64,000 nucleotides of DNA from Hwangdonia lutea (lineage in GTDB: Bacteria > Bacteroidota > Bacteroidia > Flavobacteriales > Flavobacteriaceae): contig NZ_CP136521.1 of the NCBI RefSeq assembly GCF_032814565.1, forward strand, positions 3,506,501-3,570,500. Reading direction: 5' to 3'. The translations under genes were made by a program, and so were the position numbers. Positions 1 to 8,774 of this stretch are shown here, in pieces. The notes beneath the pieces are model-generated. The model ran no database searches. It had not been told where the DNA came from and saw only the letters and a program-made list of their open reading frames with translations. Every line of letters begins with the position of its first letter. Positions within the stretch are counted from its first letter, which is position 1.

Positions 1-279
1 GTCATAATCAGCATCGTTGTCATCATCGACCATAACCATTTTTTCTACTTTTTTGGTAGCGTTTACACGGCTTTGATTAACTTTATTTTTATCGTTTTTG
101 TCAAGTTTAACATCGGCCGTTTCGCGCGTAATGACTTTAACTTTTTTCTCCTTGGTTTCTTTGTCGTTTTTGGTTTTAACGACTTTTACCTTGGTTTCTT
201 GTTTTACTTCTTTTGGTTTTTCCTGTGCCATGGCACTACCAATAAACAGTAGTGCAAACACATATATTAAATTTTTCAT
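1..279 (-). CDS. Lysine-rich secreted protein, 3' end cut by window edge
   Basis: The reading frame starts with ATG at 279 and is still open at base 1, so only the first 93 residues are visible. It opens with a signal peptide (MKNLIYVFALLFIGSAMA, cleavage probably before QEKP). After that comes a low-complexity stretch dominated by Lys and Val (KPKEVKQETKVKVVKTKNDK), which turns acidic at the window edge (VMVDDDNDAD). No family was recognised. It is probably a periplasmic or exported protein. The next gene upstream, a small acidic lipoprotein, lies on the same strand 45 bases away, so the two could be co-transcribed. The coding call rests on the signal peptide and on codon usage typical of the region. 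Confidence 0.6.
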   Translation of the reverse strand, partial: MKNLIYVFALLFIGSAMAQEKPKEVKQETKVKVVKTKNDKETKEKKVKVITRETADVKLDKNDKNKVNQSRVNATKKVEKMVMVDDDNDADYD

Positions 280-324
280 ATTTGTTTATAGTTTAATGTT
301 TAAAAAAAGGTTTAGTGTTGTTTA

Positions 325-549
325 TTAACTTTTAACACTGTCTTTTTTTGCTTCTTCTTTTATTTCCTTGATTTCATCTTTTACATCTTCAACAGCATCT
401 TTTACATCATCAGAGGCATTCTCTAATTCATCGCCAATGTTATCAATAGCTTCTTCTATTTTTTCATCGGTTGTTTTTTTCTCCCTACAGCTTGTAAAAA
501 CTGTAGATGTTGTAAATACTAATGCTAATATTAAAATTATTTTTTTCAT
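325..549 (-). CDS. Small acidic/amphipathic lipoprotein (74 aa)
   Basis: A 74-residue protein with a lipoprotein signal: a hydrophobic stretch at residues 4-16 ends in a lipobox-like VFTSC with Cys at about position 21. The mature part is almost entirely charged (repeats of DDVKDAVEDVKDEIKEIKEEAKK) and should form an amphipathic helix or coiled coil. This resembles the small YtxH/LEA-like helical lipoproteins that are common and poorly characterised in Flavobacteria. It is presumably anchored in the inner or outer membrane facing the periplasm. No enzymatic motif is visible. The gene stands upstream of the lysine-rich secreted protein on the same strand. Confidence 0.7.
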   Translation of the reverse strand: MKKIILILALVFTTSTVFTSCREKKTTDEKIEEAIDNIGDELENASDDVKDAVEDVKDEIKEIKEEAKKDSVKS

Positions 550-760
550 GATTTTTAGTTTTAAATTGATTGTTTTAAAAAGATAATAGCTTATTAAATT
601 TAAAATAAACCTACTCTAGTTTTTAGAGAATTTGTATGATATCCATTTAAAAATAGGTTTGGTTGTCTTTAATTAAATTACGTCCTATAAATTAATGATG
701 GATGTTTTTTTAACCTTTTTTAACGAGACATGTTAAAAGCCGTTAATATTTAATTATTGT

Positions 761-1663
761 TTAATTTTCTGAAATTTCCTTTGATTGTTCAGAATTTTCA
801 AGAGCCAATTTATTATCAAATTGAAGCGTACGAATAGGAAATGGTATGTTTATTCCAGCTTTATCATAGGCTTTCTTAATTTCAATTATAGCCGTGGTTT
901 TGGCTCGTAATTTTTCCAACATACTTTCTGCATCTATCCAAAACCTACATAAATAGTTTATTGAGCTGCCACCAAATTCGGTATAGTAAAACTCGACATT
1001 ATCTTCGCTTTCAACCTGGTCAAAAGCTTGGGCAATGGTTTGTTTTGTTAATGATTTTACTTGCTCTAAATCCGATTCGTAACCCACGCCACATTCAATA
1101 GAAACCCGCATTTTAGTGGTTAGCGAATAATTTTTCAATGGGTTTTCCAAAATCATTTTATTTGGCATGATGACGATATTGTTATCGGCTTCCTTTAAAA
1201 CGAATTCCTTTAAATTAATATCAATCACTTCGCCAGAAAAACCATTGGTCTCCACCCAATTTCCTATTTGTATTTTTTTTCTGAACGATAAAACAATACC
1301 CGCTACGGTGTTACTAAGCGTATTTTGCAAGGCCAAACCAATGGCTAAACCTGCCACACCGGCAGTGGCTAATAATGAGGTTAGGGTTTTGCTTAAATTT
1401 AAAATACCCAAGGCTACATAAAGCCCCAATAAAACGAGAACTACTGCCGAAATACGAGAAATAATTTGAGCGACAGATTCCTGTTTAACTTTTTTAGAGA
1501 CTAATTTATAAGTGTATTTATTTACATATTTGGCTACAAAAAATGCCGTAATTAGTACTAAAAGCGCTAATCCGAAATTTGGTAAATACTCGATTAAGGT
1601 TGATAGCCAATCTTTTAATTTTGTTACAATGGCATCAAAAGCTTCTGTTATTGTGGTTTCCAT
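761..1663 (-). CDS. Small-conductance mechanosensitive channel, MscS family
   Basis: A 300-residue protein of typical MscS length. Transmembrane segments lie near residues 25-45, 68-88 and 92-118. The third is the Gly/Ala-rich pore helix (LATAGVAGLAIGLALQNTLS) that defines the family. The MscS beta domain follows (IQIGNWVETNGFSGEVIDIN), then the alpha/beta C-terminal domain ending in a short charged tail. In the family these channels open under membrane tension to release solutes on hypo-osmotic shock. The gene appears to be a single transcription unit: the nearest same-strand gene upstream is more than 300 bases away. Confidence 0.92.
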   Translation of the reverse strand: METTITEAFDAIVTKLKDWLSTLIEYLPNFGLALLVLITAFFVAKYVNKYTYKLVSKKVKQESVAQIISRISAVVLVLLGLYVALGILNLSKTLTSLLATAGVAGLAIGLALQNTLSNTVAGIVLSFRKKIQIGNWVETNGFSGEVIDINLKEFVLKEADNNIVIMPNKMILENPLKNYSLTTKMRVSIECGVGYESDLEQVKSLTKQTIAQAFDQVESEDNVEFYYTEFGGSSINYLCRFWIDAESMLEKLRAKTTAIIEIKKAYDKAGINIPFPIRTLQFDNKLALENSEQSKEISEN

Positions 1664-1969
1664 TTTTGTTGAAATTTTAAGTTATTAATTCGTTTTATTA
1701 AAGACGAGTGGACACTTAAAAAAGGGAATCAATTAAAGGAAAACTCAACGTTCCATTGACTTTTAACAATTTTTCTTCTTTCATGTTCAAATAACTCATA
1801 TACTAATTTTAAAGATTTTTAAAAGGAATGATTTTTGACTCATTCTTGCTTGTTGCTAAATTAGAATATAAGCTGCATACCAATTTGTTCATTTGATATG
1901 AATGCTTGCTCATTTAAAAGAAATGGCTAAAATGTAATGATACAGCGAGAAGAATTACAGAATTGAATG
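1664..1969. other. Intergenic, AT-rich, no gene seen
   Basis: About 306 bases between the MscS channel and the pseudouridine synthase, both on the minus strand. It must hold the promoter of the channel gene, but no clear TAnnTTTG box, hairpin terminator or small ORF with a convincing start was found. Confidence 0.5.
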
Positions 1970-2746
1970 CTATTCAAATTCAATTTTATTTAAAATGAGC
2001 CCTGAAGCGGGAGCGATATAATTCATTTTTACCGTGCTATTTGGAAGTAGACTTGTACGAATATCGTCTAAAGATAATTTTCCTTTTCCCAAATCAATGA
2101 GGGTTCCCATCATTAAACGGATTTGATTTCGCATAAACCCTTTGCCTTTTACTCGTAGCACGTATGATTTTTCAGGAAAATAATTAGCCTTATAAATGGT
2201 GTTTTCAACCAATTCGCAAAGTAATATCTCCCTGTTGTAAACACCATTGTCAGTAGGTTTGTAACAATAGGCTCTTAAGTAGTTTTCGCCTTCAAAAAGT
2301 TTGGCGCCTTGCTGCATTAAACCTATATCCAAATCATCGAGAATTGTGGTCATTATCGGTGCACAGAACGGATGGCATTTTTGTCCATAGGCAAACAAAT
2401 ACAGATACTCTTTAACTTTGGAGTGCTGAATAATATTAAATTTATCATCAACCTCCTTAATATCTAAAGCGCGGATATCTTGAGGTAAGTTATAATTGAA
2501 TATTTCTAAAAAGGCGTTTAAATCTTCAATGGGCTCAAATAAAAACAATTCGATTGCCGCGTTTTCAGCTGAAACCATCGCATCGGTTCTGCCAGAGCTT
2601 AAACTCTTAAAACGTTTACCTTCTAAAATAAAGTTTAACGTTCTATCAACCATTAAATGTAAGGTTTTTACATCGGGTTGCTTTTGCCAACCATGAAAAC
2701 GATAGCCTAAATATTGAATGGAAATGAGATAAAAATACTTGTTCAT
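1970..2746 (-). CDS. truA: tRNA pseudouridine synthase, TruA family
   Basis: A 258-residue protein with the TruA fold. It has an N-terminal YLISIQYLGYRFHGWQKQP (the usual xYxGxxFxGWQ) and a catalytic-Asp motif SGRTDAMVSA near residue 55. The C-terminal half has the MRNQIRLMMGTLIDLGKGK block seen in TruA. The family isomerises uridine to pseudouridine in the tRNA anticodon arm (positions 38-40). Canonical TruA reads GRTDAGVHA at the active site. Here Gly and His are replaced (AMVSA), so this may be a divergent paralogue with altered target specificity rather than the housekeeping enzyme. The catalytic Asp and preceding Arg are kept. Confidence 0.8.
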   Translation of the reverse strand: MNKYFYLISIQYLGYRFHGWQKQPDVKTLHLMVDRTLNFILEGKRFKSLSSGRTDAMVSAENAAIELFLFEPIEDLNAFLEIFNYNLPQDIRALDIKEVDDKFNIIQHSKVKEYLYLFAYGQKCHPFCAPIMTTILDDLDIGLMQQGAKLFEGENYLRAYCYKPTDNGVYNREILLCELVENTIYKANYFPEKSYVLRVKGKGFMRNQIRLMMGTLIDLGKGKLSLDDIRTSLLPNSTVKMNYIAPASGLILNKIEFE

Positions 2747-2845
2747 TATTATTTTTTAGAAGAAGGAAAAATACGCTCTTTTATTAATTGTGACAAAAAA
2801 TTTATACATTGTATTATATTTTTAACTAACTAAAAACCATTTATT

Positions 2846-3262
2846 ATGACAAATTCTTCCACGAAACCTCCAGTTTGGTTCTGGATTGTGAGTGTAATTG
2901 CGCTCGCTTGGAACGCCATGGGTGTTGACCAATATTTAGGGCAAGCCTATAATACAGAGCGATGGCGTTCTGCATTAACTCAAGAACAATTAGATATTGT
3001 TTCTAACCACCCAACATGGTTAACGGCTGTTTTTGCGATAGCTGTTTTTTCGGGTGCTCTAGGTTGTATAGCGCTTTTGCTCAGAAAAAAATGGGCCTAT
3101 TCACTATTAACTTTATCGCTAATTGCCGTAATTATACAAATGGGTTATTTTTTAGCAAACGGGCATACCGATAATTTAGGAATGACTATTTCTATAATTT
3201 TATTTTCTATATTTTTAGTTTGGTTTTCCAAACATTCAAAATCCAAAGGTTGGATTTCGTAA
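2846..3262 (+). CDS. Small integral membrane protein (138 aa)
   Basis: A 138-residue protein with about four predicted membrane helices (near 11-27, 57-77, 82-105 and 112-128) and a short basic C-terminus. After the first helix comes a polar loop containing YNTERWRSALTQEQLD. No enzymatic motif is visible. It resembles small hypothetical membrane proteins of Flavobacteria, possibly DoxX-like in topology, but no function can be assigned. It is a single plus-strand gene between two minus-strand units and ends at a strong bidirectional terminator. Confidence 0.75.
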   Translation: MTNSSTKPPVWFWIVSVIALAWNAMGVDQYLGQAYNTERWRSALTQEQLDIVSNHPTWLTAVFAIAVFSGALGCIALLLRKKWAYSLLTLSLIAVIIQMGYFLANGHTDNLGMTISIILFSIFLVWFSKHSKSKGWIS

Positions 3263-3290
3263 TATATACTTATTTCAATCAACCATTTTT

Positions 3291-3327
3291 AAGAGGCTTT
3301 TTCCTAACCAGAATAAAGCCTCTTTTT
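3291..3327. terminator. Bidirectional rho-independent terminator
   Basis: AAGAGGCTTT (3291-3300) pairs with AAAGCCTCTT (3315-3324). The stem is flanked by T-runs on both strands. It lies between the 138-aa membrane protein gene (plus) and the end of the his operon (minus), so it can serve both. Confidence 0.85.
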
Positions 3328-3919
3328 ATTTATGCCTGCTTTTTAATTCTGCCTCAATATCTTTTAAAGTGAATCCCTTAGCTTGAAGCAGCATTAAATA
3401 ATGAAACAGCAAATCGGACGATTCGTATAGAAATAGCTCATCGTTATTATCCATGGCTTCAATAACCGTTTCCACAGCCTCCTCGCCTACTTTTTGAGCC
3501 ACTTTATTTATACCTTTTGAAAATAAACTTGCTACATAAGATGTTTTGGTGTCTTTATTGGCAACGCGTTCTGCAATTATGTTTTCCAAAGTTGAAAAGA
3601 ATCCGTAATTAGCTGTATTTTTTTCTCCCCAGCAATTATCGGTGCCTTTGTGGCAAGTTGGCCCCATTGGATTTACTTGTATTAAAAGTGAATCGTTATC
3701 GCAGTCATTTTTTATTTCCACAAGATTTAAAACATTCCCGCTTTCCTCACCTTTGGTCCACAAGCGTTGTTTGCTTCTGCTAAAAAAAGTGACTTGTTTG
3801 GTTTCTAAGGTTTTTTTATAGGCAGCTTCATTCATATAACCCAACATCAACACGTTTTTGGTTGTGGCATCTTGAATGATTGCGGGAACAAGTCCGTTTG
3901 AATCGTATTTTATATTCAT
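3326..3919 (-). CDS. hisIE: Bifunctional phosphoribosyl-AMP cyclohydrolase / phosphoribosyl-ATP pyrophosphatase
   Basis: Fused HisI-HisE catalysing steps 2 and 3 of histidine biosynthesis: PR-ATP to PR-AMP, then ring opening. The N-terminal HisI domain (residues 1-110) shows the metal-binding motifs NDCDNDSLL and GPTCHKGTDNCWG. The C-terminal HisE domain carries KVGEEAVETVIEAMD, the MazG-like metal-binding helix. I place the start at ATG 3919 (MNIKYDSNGLVPAI). An in-frame ATG at 3931 adds four residues, but it is created by the end of an inserted palindromic repeat, so it is less likely. This is the last gene of the his operon, and a terminator overlaps its stop. Confidence 0.95.
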   Translation of the reverse strand: MNIKYDSNGLVPAIIQDATTKNVLMLGYMNEAAYKKTLETKQVTFFSRSKQRLWTKGEESGNVLNLVEIKNDCDNDSLLIQVNPMGPTCHKGTDNCWGEKNTANYGFFSTLENIIAERVANKDTKTSYVASLFSKGINKVAQKVGEEAVETVIEAMDNNDELFLYESSDLLFHYLMLLQAKGFTLKDIEAELKSRHK

Positions 3920-3925
3920 AATTTT

Positions 3926-4000
3926 TGTCATTCCTGCGAAAGCAGGAATCTATTTATTTGTAGTATTTAAAGTGGATTCCTGCTTCCGCAGGAATGACAA
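3926..4000. repeat. REP-like inverted repeat, family A, copy 1
   Basis: Two palindromes face each other. TTGTCATTCCTGCGAAAGCA begins the left arm, and GGATTCCTGCTTCCGCAGGA followed by ATGACAA ends the right arm. They enclose about 25 AT-rich bases. The element fills the hisF-hisIE gap almost exactly. Related copies lie at 4774-4845, 10073-10150 and 17955-17980. Confidence 0.85.
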
Positions 4001-4756
4001 CTATATTCTTACTTCTATGTTGTTTTCTTTTAATTCTTTTTTTAATTCTGGAATAGGAATTTCTCCAAAATGAAACACACTGGCAGCCAAAGCAGCATCG
4101 GCTTTTCCTTCTTTAAAAGTATCAATAAAATGCTGAACGTTTCCTGCTCCACCGGATGCAATTATGGGTATGTTTAGAGTTTCGGAGAGCTTTTTTAAGG
4201 CGTCATTTGCAAATCCATTTTTGGTACCATCATGATTCATTGATGTGAATAAAATTTCGCCAGCACCACGTTGCTCAACGTCTTTCGCCCATTCAAATAA
4301 ATCAATATCGGTGGGAATGCTTCCTCCGGCTAAATGCACTTTCCAATGGCCATCCACTAATTTGGCATCAATAGCCACCACCACACATTGGCTTCCGAAT
4401 TTATTCGACAATTCGTTTATTAATTCGGGTCGTTTTATTGCCGATGAGTTAACCGATACTTTATCGGCGCCACATTTTAAAAGCGCATCGACATCTTCAA
4501 CAGACGAAATACCGCCACCAACAGTAAACGGAATATTAACTTGTTCGGCAACGTGCAAAACCATATCTAAAGTGGTTGCTCTACCTTCTAAAGTGGCCGA
4601 TATATCTAAAAACACAAGTTCGTCTGCCCCAACGTTTGCATATTGTTTTGCAAGTTCCACCGGATCGCCGGCATCGCGTAAATCAACAAAATTTACACCT
4701 TTTACGGTACGTCCGTTTTTAATATCTAAACACGGGATGATTCGTTTTGTTAACAT
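4001..4756 (-). CDS. hisF: Imidazole glycerol phosphate synthase, cyclase subunit
   Basis: A 251-residue (beta/alpha)8 barrel. The start [20 protein letters not shown] is the canonical HisF N-terminus with catalytic Asp11. [25 protein letters not shown] (second catalytic Asp region), [12 protein letters not shown] and IIASGGAGN follow in the expected order, covering the phosphate-binding loops. With HisH it converts PRFAR and glutamine-derived ammonia into imidazole glycerol phosphate and AICAR. It lies between hisA and hisIE with a palindromic repeat in each flanking gap. Length matches the family. Confidence 0.97.
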   Translation of the reverse strand: MLTKRIIPCLDIKNGRTVKGVNFVDLRDAGDPVELAKQYANVGADELVFLDISATLEGRATTLDMVLHVAEQVNIPFTVGGGISSVEDVDALLKCGADKVSVNSSAIKRPELINELSNKFGSQCVVVAIDAKLVDGHWKVHLAGGSIPTDIDLFEWAKDVEQRGAGEILFTSMNHDGTKNGFANDALKKLSETLNIPIIASGGAGNVQHFIDTFKEGKADAALAASVFHFGEIPIPELKKELKENNIEVRI

Positions 4757-4773
4757 TAAATATTCTTTTTTTT

Positions 4774-4845
4774 ATCATTTCCGCAAAGGCGGAAATCTTA
4801 ATGTTTTAGTTATCAAGTGGATTCCTGCCTTCGCAGGAATGACAA
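4774..4845. repeat. REP-like inverted repeat, family A, copy 2
   Basis: The left palindrome is the TCATTTCCGCaaaGGCGGAAAT variant. The right palindrome starts GGATTCCTGCCTTCGCAGGA and ends ATGACAA. The two arms are of different subtypes, so the element is a hybrid. It fills the hisA-hisF gap. Confidence 0.85.
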
Positions 4846-4851
4846 ATTCAA

Positions 4852-5586
4852 TTATACAAATTTTTCTAATTGTTTTAAACTGATTCTGTTTTCGTAAATA
4901 GCCTTCCCTATAATAACACCTTCGCAGCCAATCGCTTTTAAAATAGGTAATTCTTCAATGTTTGAAATACCGCCCGATGCAATTAATTTTATGGATTGCC
5001 CAATACTGCTGTTTGAACATTCTGAAATGATTTGTTTGTATAAATCTACCGATGGGCCTTCCAACATGCCATCTTTTGAAATATCGGTACAAATAACATA
5101 TTGGATGCTCTTTTTTTGGTGTTTTTTTATAAACGGAATAACATCCTCTTTACTCTGCTCCATCCAACCGCTGATGGACACTTTTCCATCATCGCTATCG
5201 GCACCTAAAATTATTTTTGTGGCACCATATTTTGATATCCAACCCTGAAAAGTTTCGGGATCTTTTACAGCAATACTACCTCCGGTAACTTGTTTCGCAC
5301 CCGAATTAAAGGCTATATGCAAGTCTTCATTGGTTTTTAAACCGCCACCAAAATCGATTTTAAGATTTGTTTTAGATGCGATTTGCTCTAACACTTTATA
5401 GTTTACAATGTGTTTTGCTTTTGCACCGTCTAAATCTACCAAATGCAAATATTCAATTCCTGAATCTTCAAAAGTTTTGGCGACCTCCAGAGGATTCTCG
5501 TTATACACTTTTTTGGTATCGTAATCGCCTTTTGTTAAGCGTACGCACTTTCCGTCTATAATATCTATGGCTGGTATTATTCTCAT
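4852..5586 (-). CDS. hisA: ProFAR isomerase (phosphoribosylformimino-AICAR ribotide isomerase)
   Basis: A 244-residue (beta/alpha)8 barrel homologous to HisF. The N-terminus [20 protein letters not shown] includes the catalytic Asp8. [24 protein letters not shown] (second catalytic Asp) and LIASGGISN supply the remaining active-site and phosphate-binding loops. It catalyses the Amadori rearrangement of ProFAR to PRFAR. It is transcribed with the rest of the operon. A pair of hairpins sits immediately upstream, separating it from the GIY-YIG gene. Confidence 0.97.
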   Translation of the reverse strand: MRIIPAIDIIDGKCVRLTKGDYDTKKVYNENPLEVAKTFEDSGIEYLHLVDLDGAKAKHIVNYKVLEQIASKTNLKIDFGGGLKTNEDLHIAFNSGAKQVTGGSIAVKDPETFQGWISKYGATKIILGADSDDGKVSISGWMEQSKEDVIPFIKKHQKKSIQYVICTDISKDGMLEGPSVDLYKQIISECSNSSIGQSIKLIASGGISNIEELPILKAIGCEGVIIGKAIYENRISLKQLEKFV

Positions 5587-5625
5587 TGATTAACTTGTTA
5601 ATCAACCCTGAATTTATTTCAGGGT
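5586..5625. repeat. Two abutting hairpins upstream of hisA
   Basis: TTGATTAAC/GTTAATCAA (5586-5605) is followed directly by ACCCTGAA/TTCAGGGT (5605-5625). They occupy the whole gap between the GIY-YIG stop and the hisA start. Neither is followed by a T-run on the minus strand, so they are more likely inserted palindromes or RNA-processing/stability structures than terminators. Confidence 0.7.
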
Positions 5626-5904
5626 CTATTTAATATCTAACGTTTTTAATTTCGGGTTGGTTTCTTTAATAAGATTCCATTTCCATTCTTTATGCCAATT
5701 CTTTAGTTGTTTTTCTCTTTGTCTTGCAAAAGCACTTTCATCATAAATTTCGAAATATAATAGGTCAAAAACACTATATTTTTTGGTAAAATTAGCACCA
5801 TTTCCAATTTTGTGCTGGATTATTCTTCTTTCTAAATTATCTGTATATCCAACATATAGTAAAGTTCGATTTTTATTTGATAATATGTAGCAAAAGTACT
5901 TCAA
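5626..5904 (-). CDS. Small GIY-YIG nuclease-domain protein inside his operon
   Basis: A single-domain GIY-YIG protein. KYFCYILSN ... LLYVGYTDNLERRIIQHK gives the two signature beta strands and the catalytic Arg. The conserved Glu is probably in the ARQREKQLKNW helix. Length (92 aa) fits the YhbQ/UPF0213 group, whose cellular role is unsettled. No in-frame ATG is available. I use TTG at 5904 because it places the domain at the N-terminus as in relatives; an upstream TTG at 5937 would add 11 residues. The gene separates hisH from hisA, is not a histidine enzyme and is flanked by palindromes, which suggests a later insertion. Confidence 0.85.
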   Translation of the reverse strand: MKYFCYILSNKNRTLLYVGYTDNLERRIIQHKIGNGANFTKKYSVFDLLYFEIYDESAFARQREKQLKNWHKEWKWNLIKETNPKLKTLDIK

Positions 5905-5950
5905 TATGTCTATTCTATCATTATGATTCTGAAACAAGTTCAGAATGGAA

Positions 5951-6532
5951 TTAAAGTGCTAAAAAGTTTTTTAAAACTTTTTGCCCTTCAATTCCACTCT
6001 TTTCTGGATGAAATTGAACACCATAAAAATTATTGTGTTTTAAGGCCGATGCGTAATTGATGCCATAATCGGTTTTGGCAATGGTTTCATAACAATGTTC
6101 GGCATAATAGCTGTGTACCAAATACATATATTCGTTTTCTTTGATGCCTTTAAACAAGTCGGATTTTAATTGGTTTATAACATTCCATCCCATTTGTGGC
6201 ACTTTAACAGCATTGGAAAACCTTTTTACATCGGTTTGAAAAATACCTAAGCCCGATGTATTTCCTTCTTCGGTTGATTTGCACATGAGTTGCATGCCCA
6301 AACAAATACCCAAAACAGGTTGTTTTAAGGTTGGAATCAAAACATCCAAACCGCTTTCTTTTAACATTTTCATGGCAGAACGCGCTTCGCCAACACCTGG
6401 AAAAATGACTTTGTCTGCTGCTTTTATTTCTTCTGGATTGTTGGATAATACAGCATCGTAACCCAAACGTTTAAAAGCAAATTGAATACTTTTAATGTTT
6501 CCTGCGCCGTAGTTTATAATTACAATTTTCAA
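5951..6532 (-). CDS. hisH: Imidazole glycerol phosphate synthase, glutamine amidotransferase subunit
   Basis: A 193-residue class I glutamine amidotransferase. The start MKIVIINYGAGNIKSI is typical HisH. The nucleophile Cys lies in VLGICLGMQLM (near residue 77), and the His-Glu pair is in VQFHPEKS near residue 174. It hydrolyses glutamine and channels ammonia to HisF. It is encoded 74 bases after hisB and 46 bases before the TTG I chose for the GIY-YIG gene, which interrupts the usual hisH-hisA junction. Confidence 0.97.
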   Translation of the reverse strand: MKIVIINYGAGNIKSIQFAFKRLGYDAVLSNNPEEIKAADKVIFPGVGEARSAMKMLKESGLDVLIPTLKQPVLGICLGMQLMCKSTEEGNTSGLGIFQTDVKRFSNAVKVPQMGWNVINQLKSDLFKGIKENEYMYLVHSYYAEHCYETIAKTDYGINYASALKHNNFYGVQFHPEKSGIEGQKVLKNFLAL

Positions 6533-6606
6533 TTTTTTAATATTAGAAGTTAGATATTAAAAGTTAAAAGTTATGTTGAAATACTTCTAACTTCGTATAC
6601 TTTACT

Positions 6607-7740
6607 TTATAGCATCCCCTTAGTACTTGGTAAAATCATTTTTTCTACATCGCGTTTCACTGCCATTTTAATCGACTTAGCAAAGGCTTTAAAAATGGCT
6701 TCTATTTTATGATGCTCATTCGTGCCTTCTGCTTTTATATTCAAATTGCATTTTGCACCATCGGTAAACGATTTAAAGAAGTGAAAAAACATTTCGGTTG
6801 GCATTTTACCAATCATTTCACGTTTAAAATCGGCTTCCCAAACCAACCAGTTTCTTCCGCCAAAATCAATGGCTACCTGGGCGTAGCAATCGTCCATGGG
6901 TAAGCAAAAACCATAACGTTCAATGCCTAATTTGTTGCCCAAAGTTTTGTTGAACAATTCGCCCAAAGCAATAGCAGTGTCCTCAATGGTGTGGTGCTCG
7001 TCGACTTCCAAATCGCCATCAACCTTAATGTTTAAATCCAATTGACCGTGGCGAGCAATTTGATCGAGCATATGGTCAAAAAAAGCAAGTCCGGTATCAA
7101 TTTCACTTTTCCCTGTACCGTCGAGATTTAATTGAATGGCTATTTTTGTTTCGTTGGTGTTTCTAACAATTTCGGCTGTTCTATCTTCCGCTTTTAAAAA
7201 GGTATAAATTTGCTCCCAATCATTACTTTCTAAAATGATGTATGCATCTAATTCCTCTCGCTTTACGGTAATTTCATCGGTGCCTAAATGCGTTTCATCA
7301 TTTATAAAGATTCCTTTTGCTCCTAAATTCTTTGCTAATTCAATATCGGTTAACCTATCACCTATTACAAAGGAGTTTTCTAAATCGTAGGCCTCTGAAA
7401 AATACTTGGTAAGCAAGCCCGTGTTTGGTTTGCGGGTTGGTGCATTATCTTTGGCATAAGTTTCGTCTATATAAATCGCATCAAATGCAATGCCTTCGTT
7501 TTTAAAAGTATCCAAAATAAAATTATGGATGGGCCAAAATTTTTCTGATGGATTATCTGGCGTTCCCAACCCATCTTGATTGGTAACCATTACGATTTCG
7601 TAATCTAATTCCTTACAGATGCGTCCCAAAAACTGAAATACTTTCGGGTAAAAAATTAGCTTTTCAAAGGCATCCACCTGCTCGTCTTCCGGTTCTTTAA
7701 TTAAGGTGCCGTCTCTATCTATAAATAGTACTTTTTTCAT
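6607..7740 (-). CDS. hisB: Bifunctional histidinol-phosphatase / imidazoleglycerol-phosphate dehydratase
   Basis: A 377-residue fusion. The N-terminal HAD phosphatase ([12 protein letters not shown] near residue 5, [20 protein letters not shown] near 125) performs the histidinol-phosphate step. The C-terminal IGP dehydratase has the two metal-binding motifs [15 protein letters not shown] and [17 protein letters not shown] choose ATG 7740 ([13 protein letters not shown]): it overlaps the hisC stop as ATGA, which fits translational coupling. A longer frame starting at 7818 would add 26 basic residues lying inside hisC and is rejected. Confidence 0.97.
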   Translation of the reverse strand: MKKVLFIDRDGTLIKEPEDEQVDAFEKLIFYPKVFQFLGRICKELDYEIVMVTNQDGLGTPDNPSEKFWPIHNFILDTFKNEGIAFDAIYIDETYAKDNAPTRKPNTGLLTKYFSEAYDLENSFVIGDRLTDIELAKNLGAKGIFINDETHLGTDEITVKREELDAYIILESNDWEQIYTFLKAEDRTAEIVRNTNETKIAIQLNLDGTGKSEIDTGLAFFDHMLDQIARHGQLDLNIKVDGDLEVDEHHTIEDTAIALGELFNKTLGNKLGIERYGFCLPMDDCYAQVAIDFGGRNWLVWEADFKREMIGKMPTEMFFHFFKSFTDGAKCNLNIKAEGTNEHHKIEAIFKAFAKSIKMAVKRDVEKMILPSTKGML

Positions 7741-8774
7741 TCTAATGATTTTAAAGTGCTTATCAATTTTTCGTTTTCGTTTTTTGTACCCACTGTAAAT
7801 CTTAAACAGTTTCCGCAACCATGTTGCGTGGTTCTATTTCTAATCACAATACCTTTTTCTATAAGTTGATTGTACCGATTGGTGGCGTTATCAACTTTTA
7901 CCAACACAAAATTGGCATCTGTGGGATATATTTTTGAAACAATACTGATTTGTTGTAATTCCGAAATTAAAACCTCTCGTTCCTTTAGTATGGCTGCAAT
8001 TTGATTTTTTGCCAAATCTTGTATCGACAATTGCTCAATAGCTTTCTGTTGCGTAAGCTCGTTTACATTGTATGGCGGTTTAATTTTATTTAAAACTGAA
8101 ATAATAGCTTCGGAGGCATAGCAAATTCCCAATCTAATACCAGCCATCCCATAGGCTTTTGAAAGGGTTTGGGTCACTATTAAATTTGGAAATTCATGAA
8201 GTCTGTTTATCCAACTTTCATTATTCGAAAAGTCGATATAAGCCTCGTCAATAACCACCAAACCATGAAAGGATTGCAGCAATTTTTCGATTTTTCCTTT
8301 TGAAAAACTATTGCCCGTTGGGTTGTTGGGCGAGCAAATAAATATGATTTTACTTTTATGTGAAGCCGCTCGAATTATACCTTCTAAATTTGGTTGAAAT
8401 TGAGGAGTTAACGGAATTTTTCGATTTTCGACATTATTAATTCTCGCCAAAACCTGATACATGCCGTACGTGGGTGGTAAGGTGATAATGTTATCTTGAT
8501 TGGGCTCGCAAAAGGCTCTAAAAATCAGGTCTAAAACTTCATCACTGCCATTTCCTAAAAGTATGTTTTTTGTTGAAACACCTTTAATTTTAGATAAAAT
8601 AGATTTTAGCTTTCCCTGCTTTGGGTCTGGATAACGATTAACGCCATTTTCAAACGGATTTTCATTAGCATCTAAAAATACCATAGCATCACTGTTTCCC
8701 TGAAATTCATCGCGTGCAGACGAATATGGCTTTAGCGCTTTTATGGTTGGTCGTACTAAGTTTTTAATATTCAT
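7737..8774 (-). CDS. hisC: Histidinol-phosphate aminotransferase
   Basis: A 345-residue fold-type I PLP aminotransferase. [10 protein letters not shown] near the N-terminus, [16 protein letters not shown] (cofactor phosphate contacts), [19 protein letters not shown] (Asp on the PLP nitrogen) and [16 protein letters not shown] (Schiff-base Lys) appear in order. It converts imidazole acetol phosphate plus glutamate to histidinol phosphate. It overlaps hisD upstream and hisB downstream by four bases each, so the three are probably translationally coupled. Confidence 0.97.
   Translation of the reverse strand: MNIKNLVRPTIKALKPYSSARDEFQGNSDAMVFLDANENPFENGVNRYPDPKQGKLKSILSKIKGVSTKNILLGNGSDEVLDLIFRAFCEPNQDNIITLPPTYGMYQVLARINNVENRKIPLTPQFQPNLEGIIRAASHKSKIIFICSPNNPTGNSFSKGKIEKLLQSFHGLVVIDEAYIDFSNNESWINRLHEFPNLIVTQTLSKAYGMAGIRLGICYASEAIISVLNKIKPPYNVNELTQQKAIEQLSIQDLAKNQIAAILKEREVLISELQQISIVSKIYPTDANFVLVKVDNATNRYNQLIEKGIVIRNRTTQHGCGNCLRFTVGTKNENEKLISTLKSLE

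Noticed and set aside
4245-4883. 212-residue plus-strand frame across hisF
   Set aside because: It is antisense to hisF and runs into a palindromic repeat; its sequence is low-quality Ser/Thr-rich shadow without family features.
7741-7818. Longer hisB start adding 26 residues
   Set aside because: The extension lies inside hisC, is highly basic and is absent from the family; ATG 7740 overlaps the hisC stop as ATGA.
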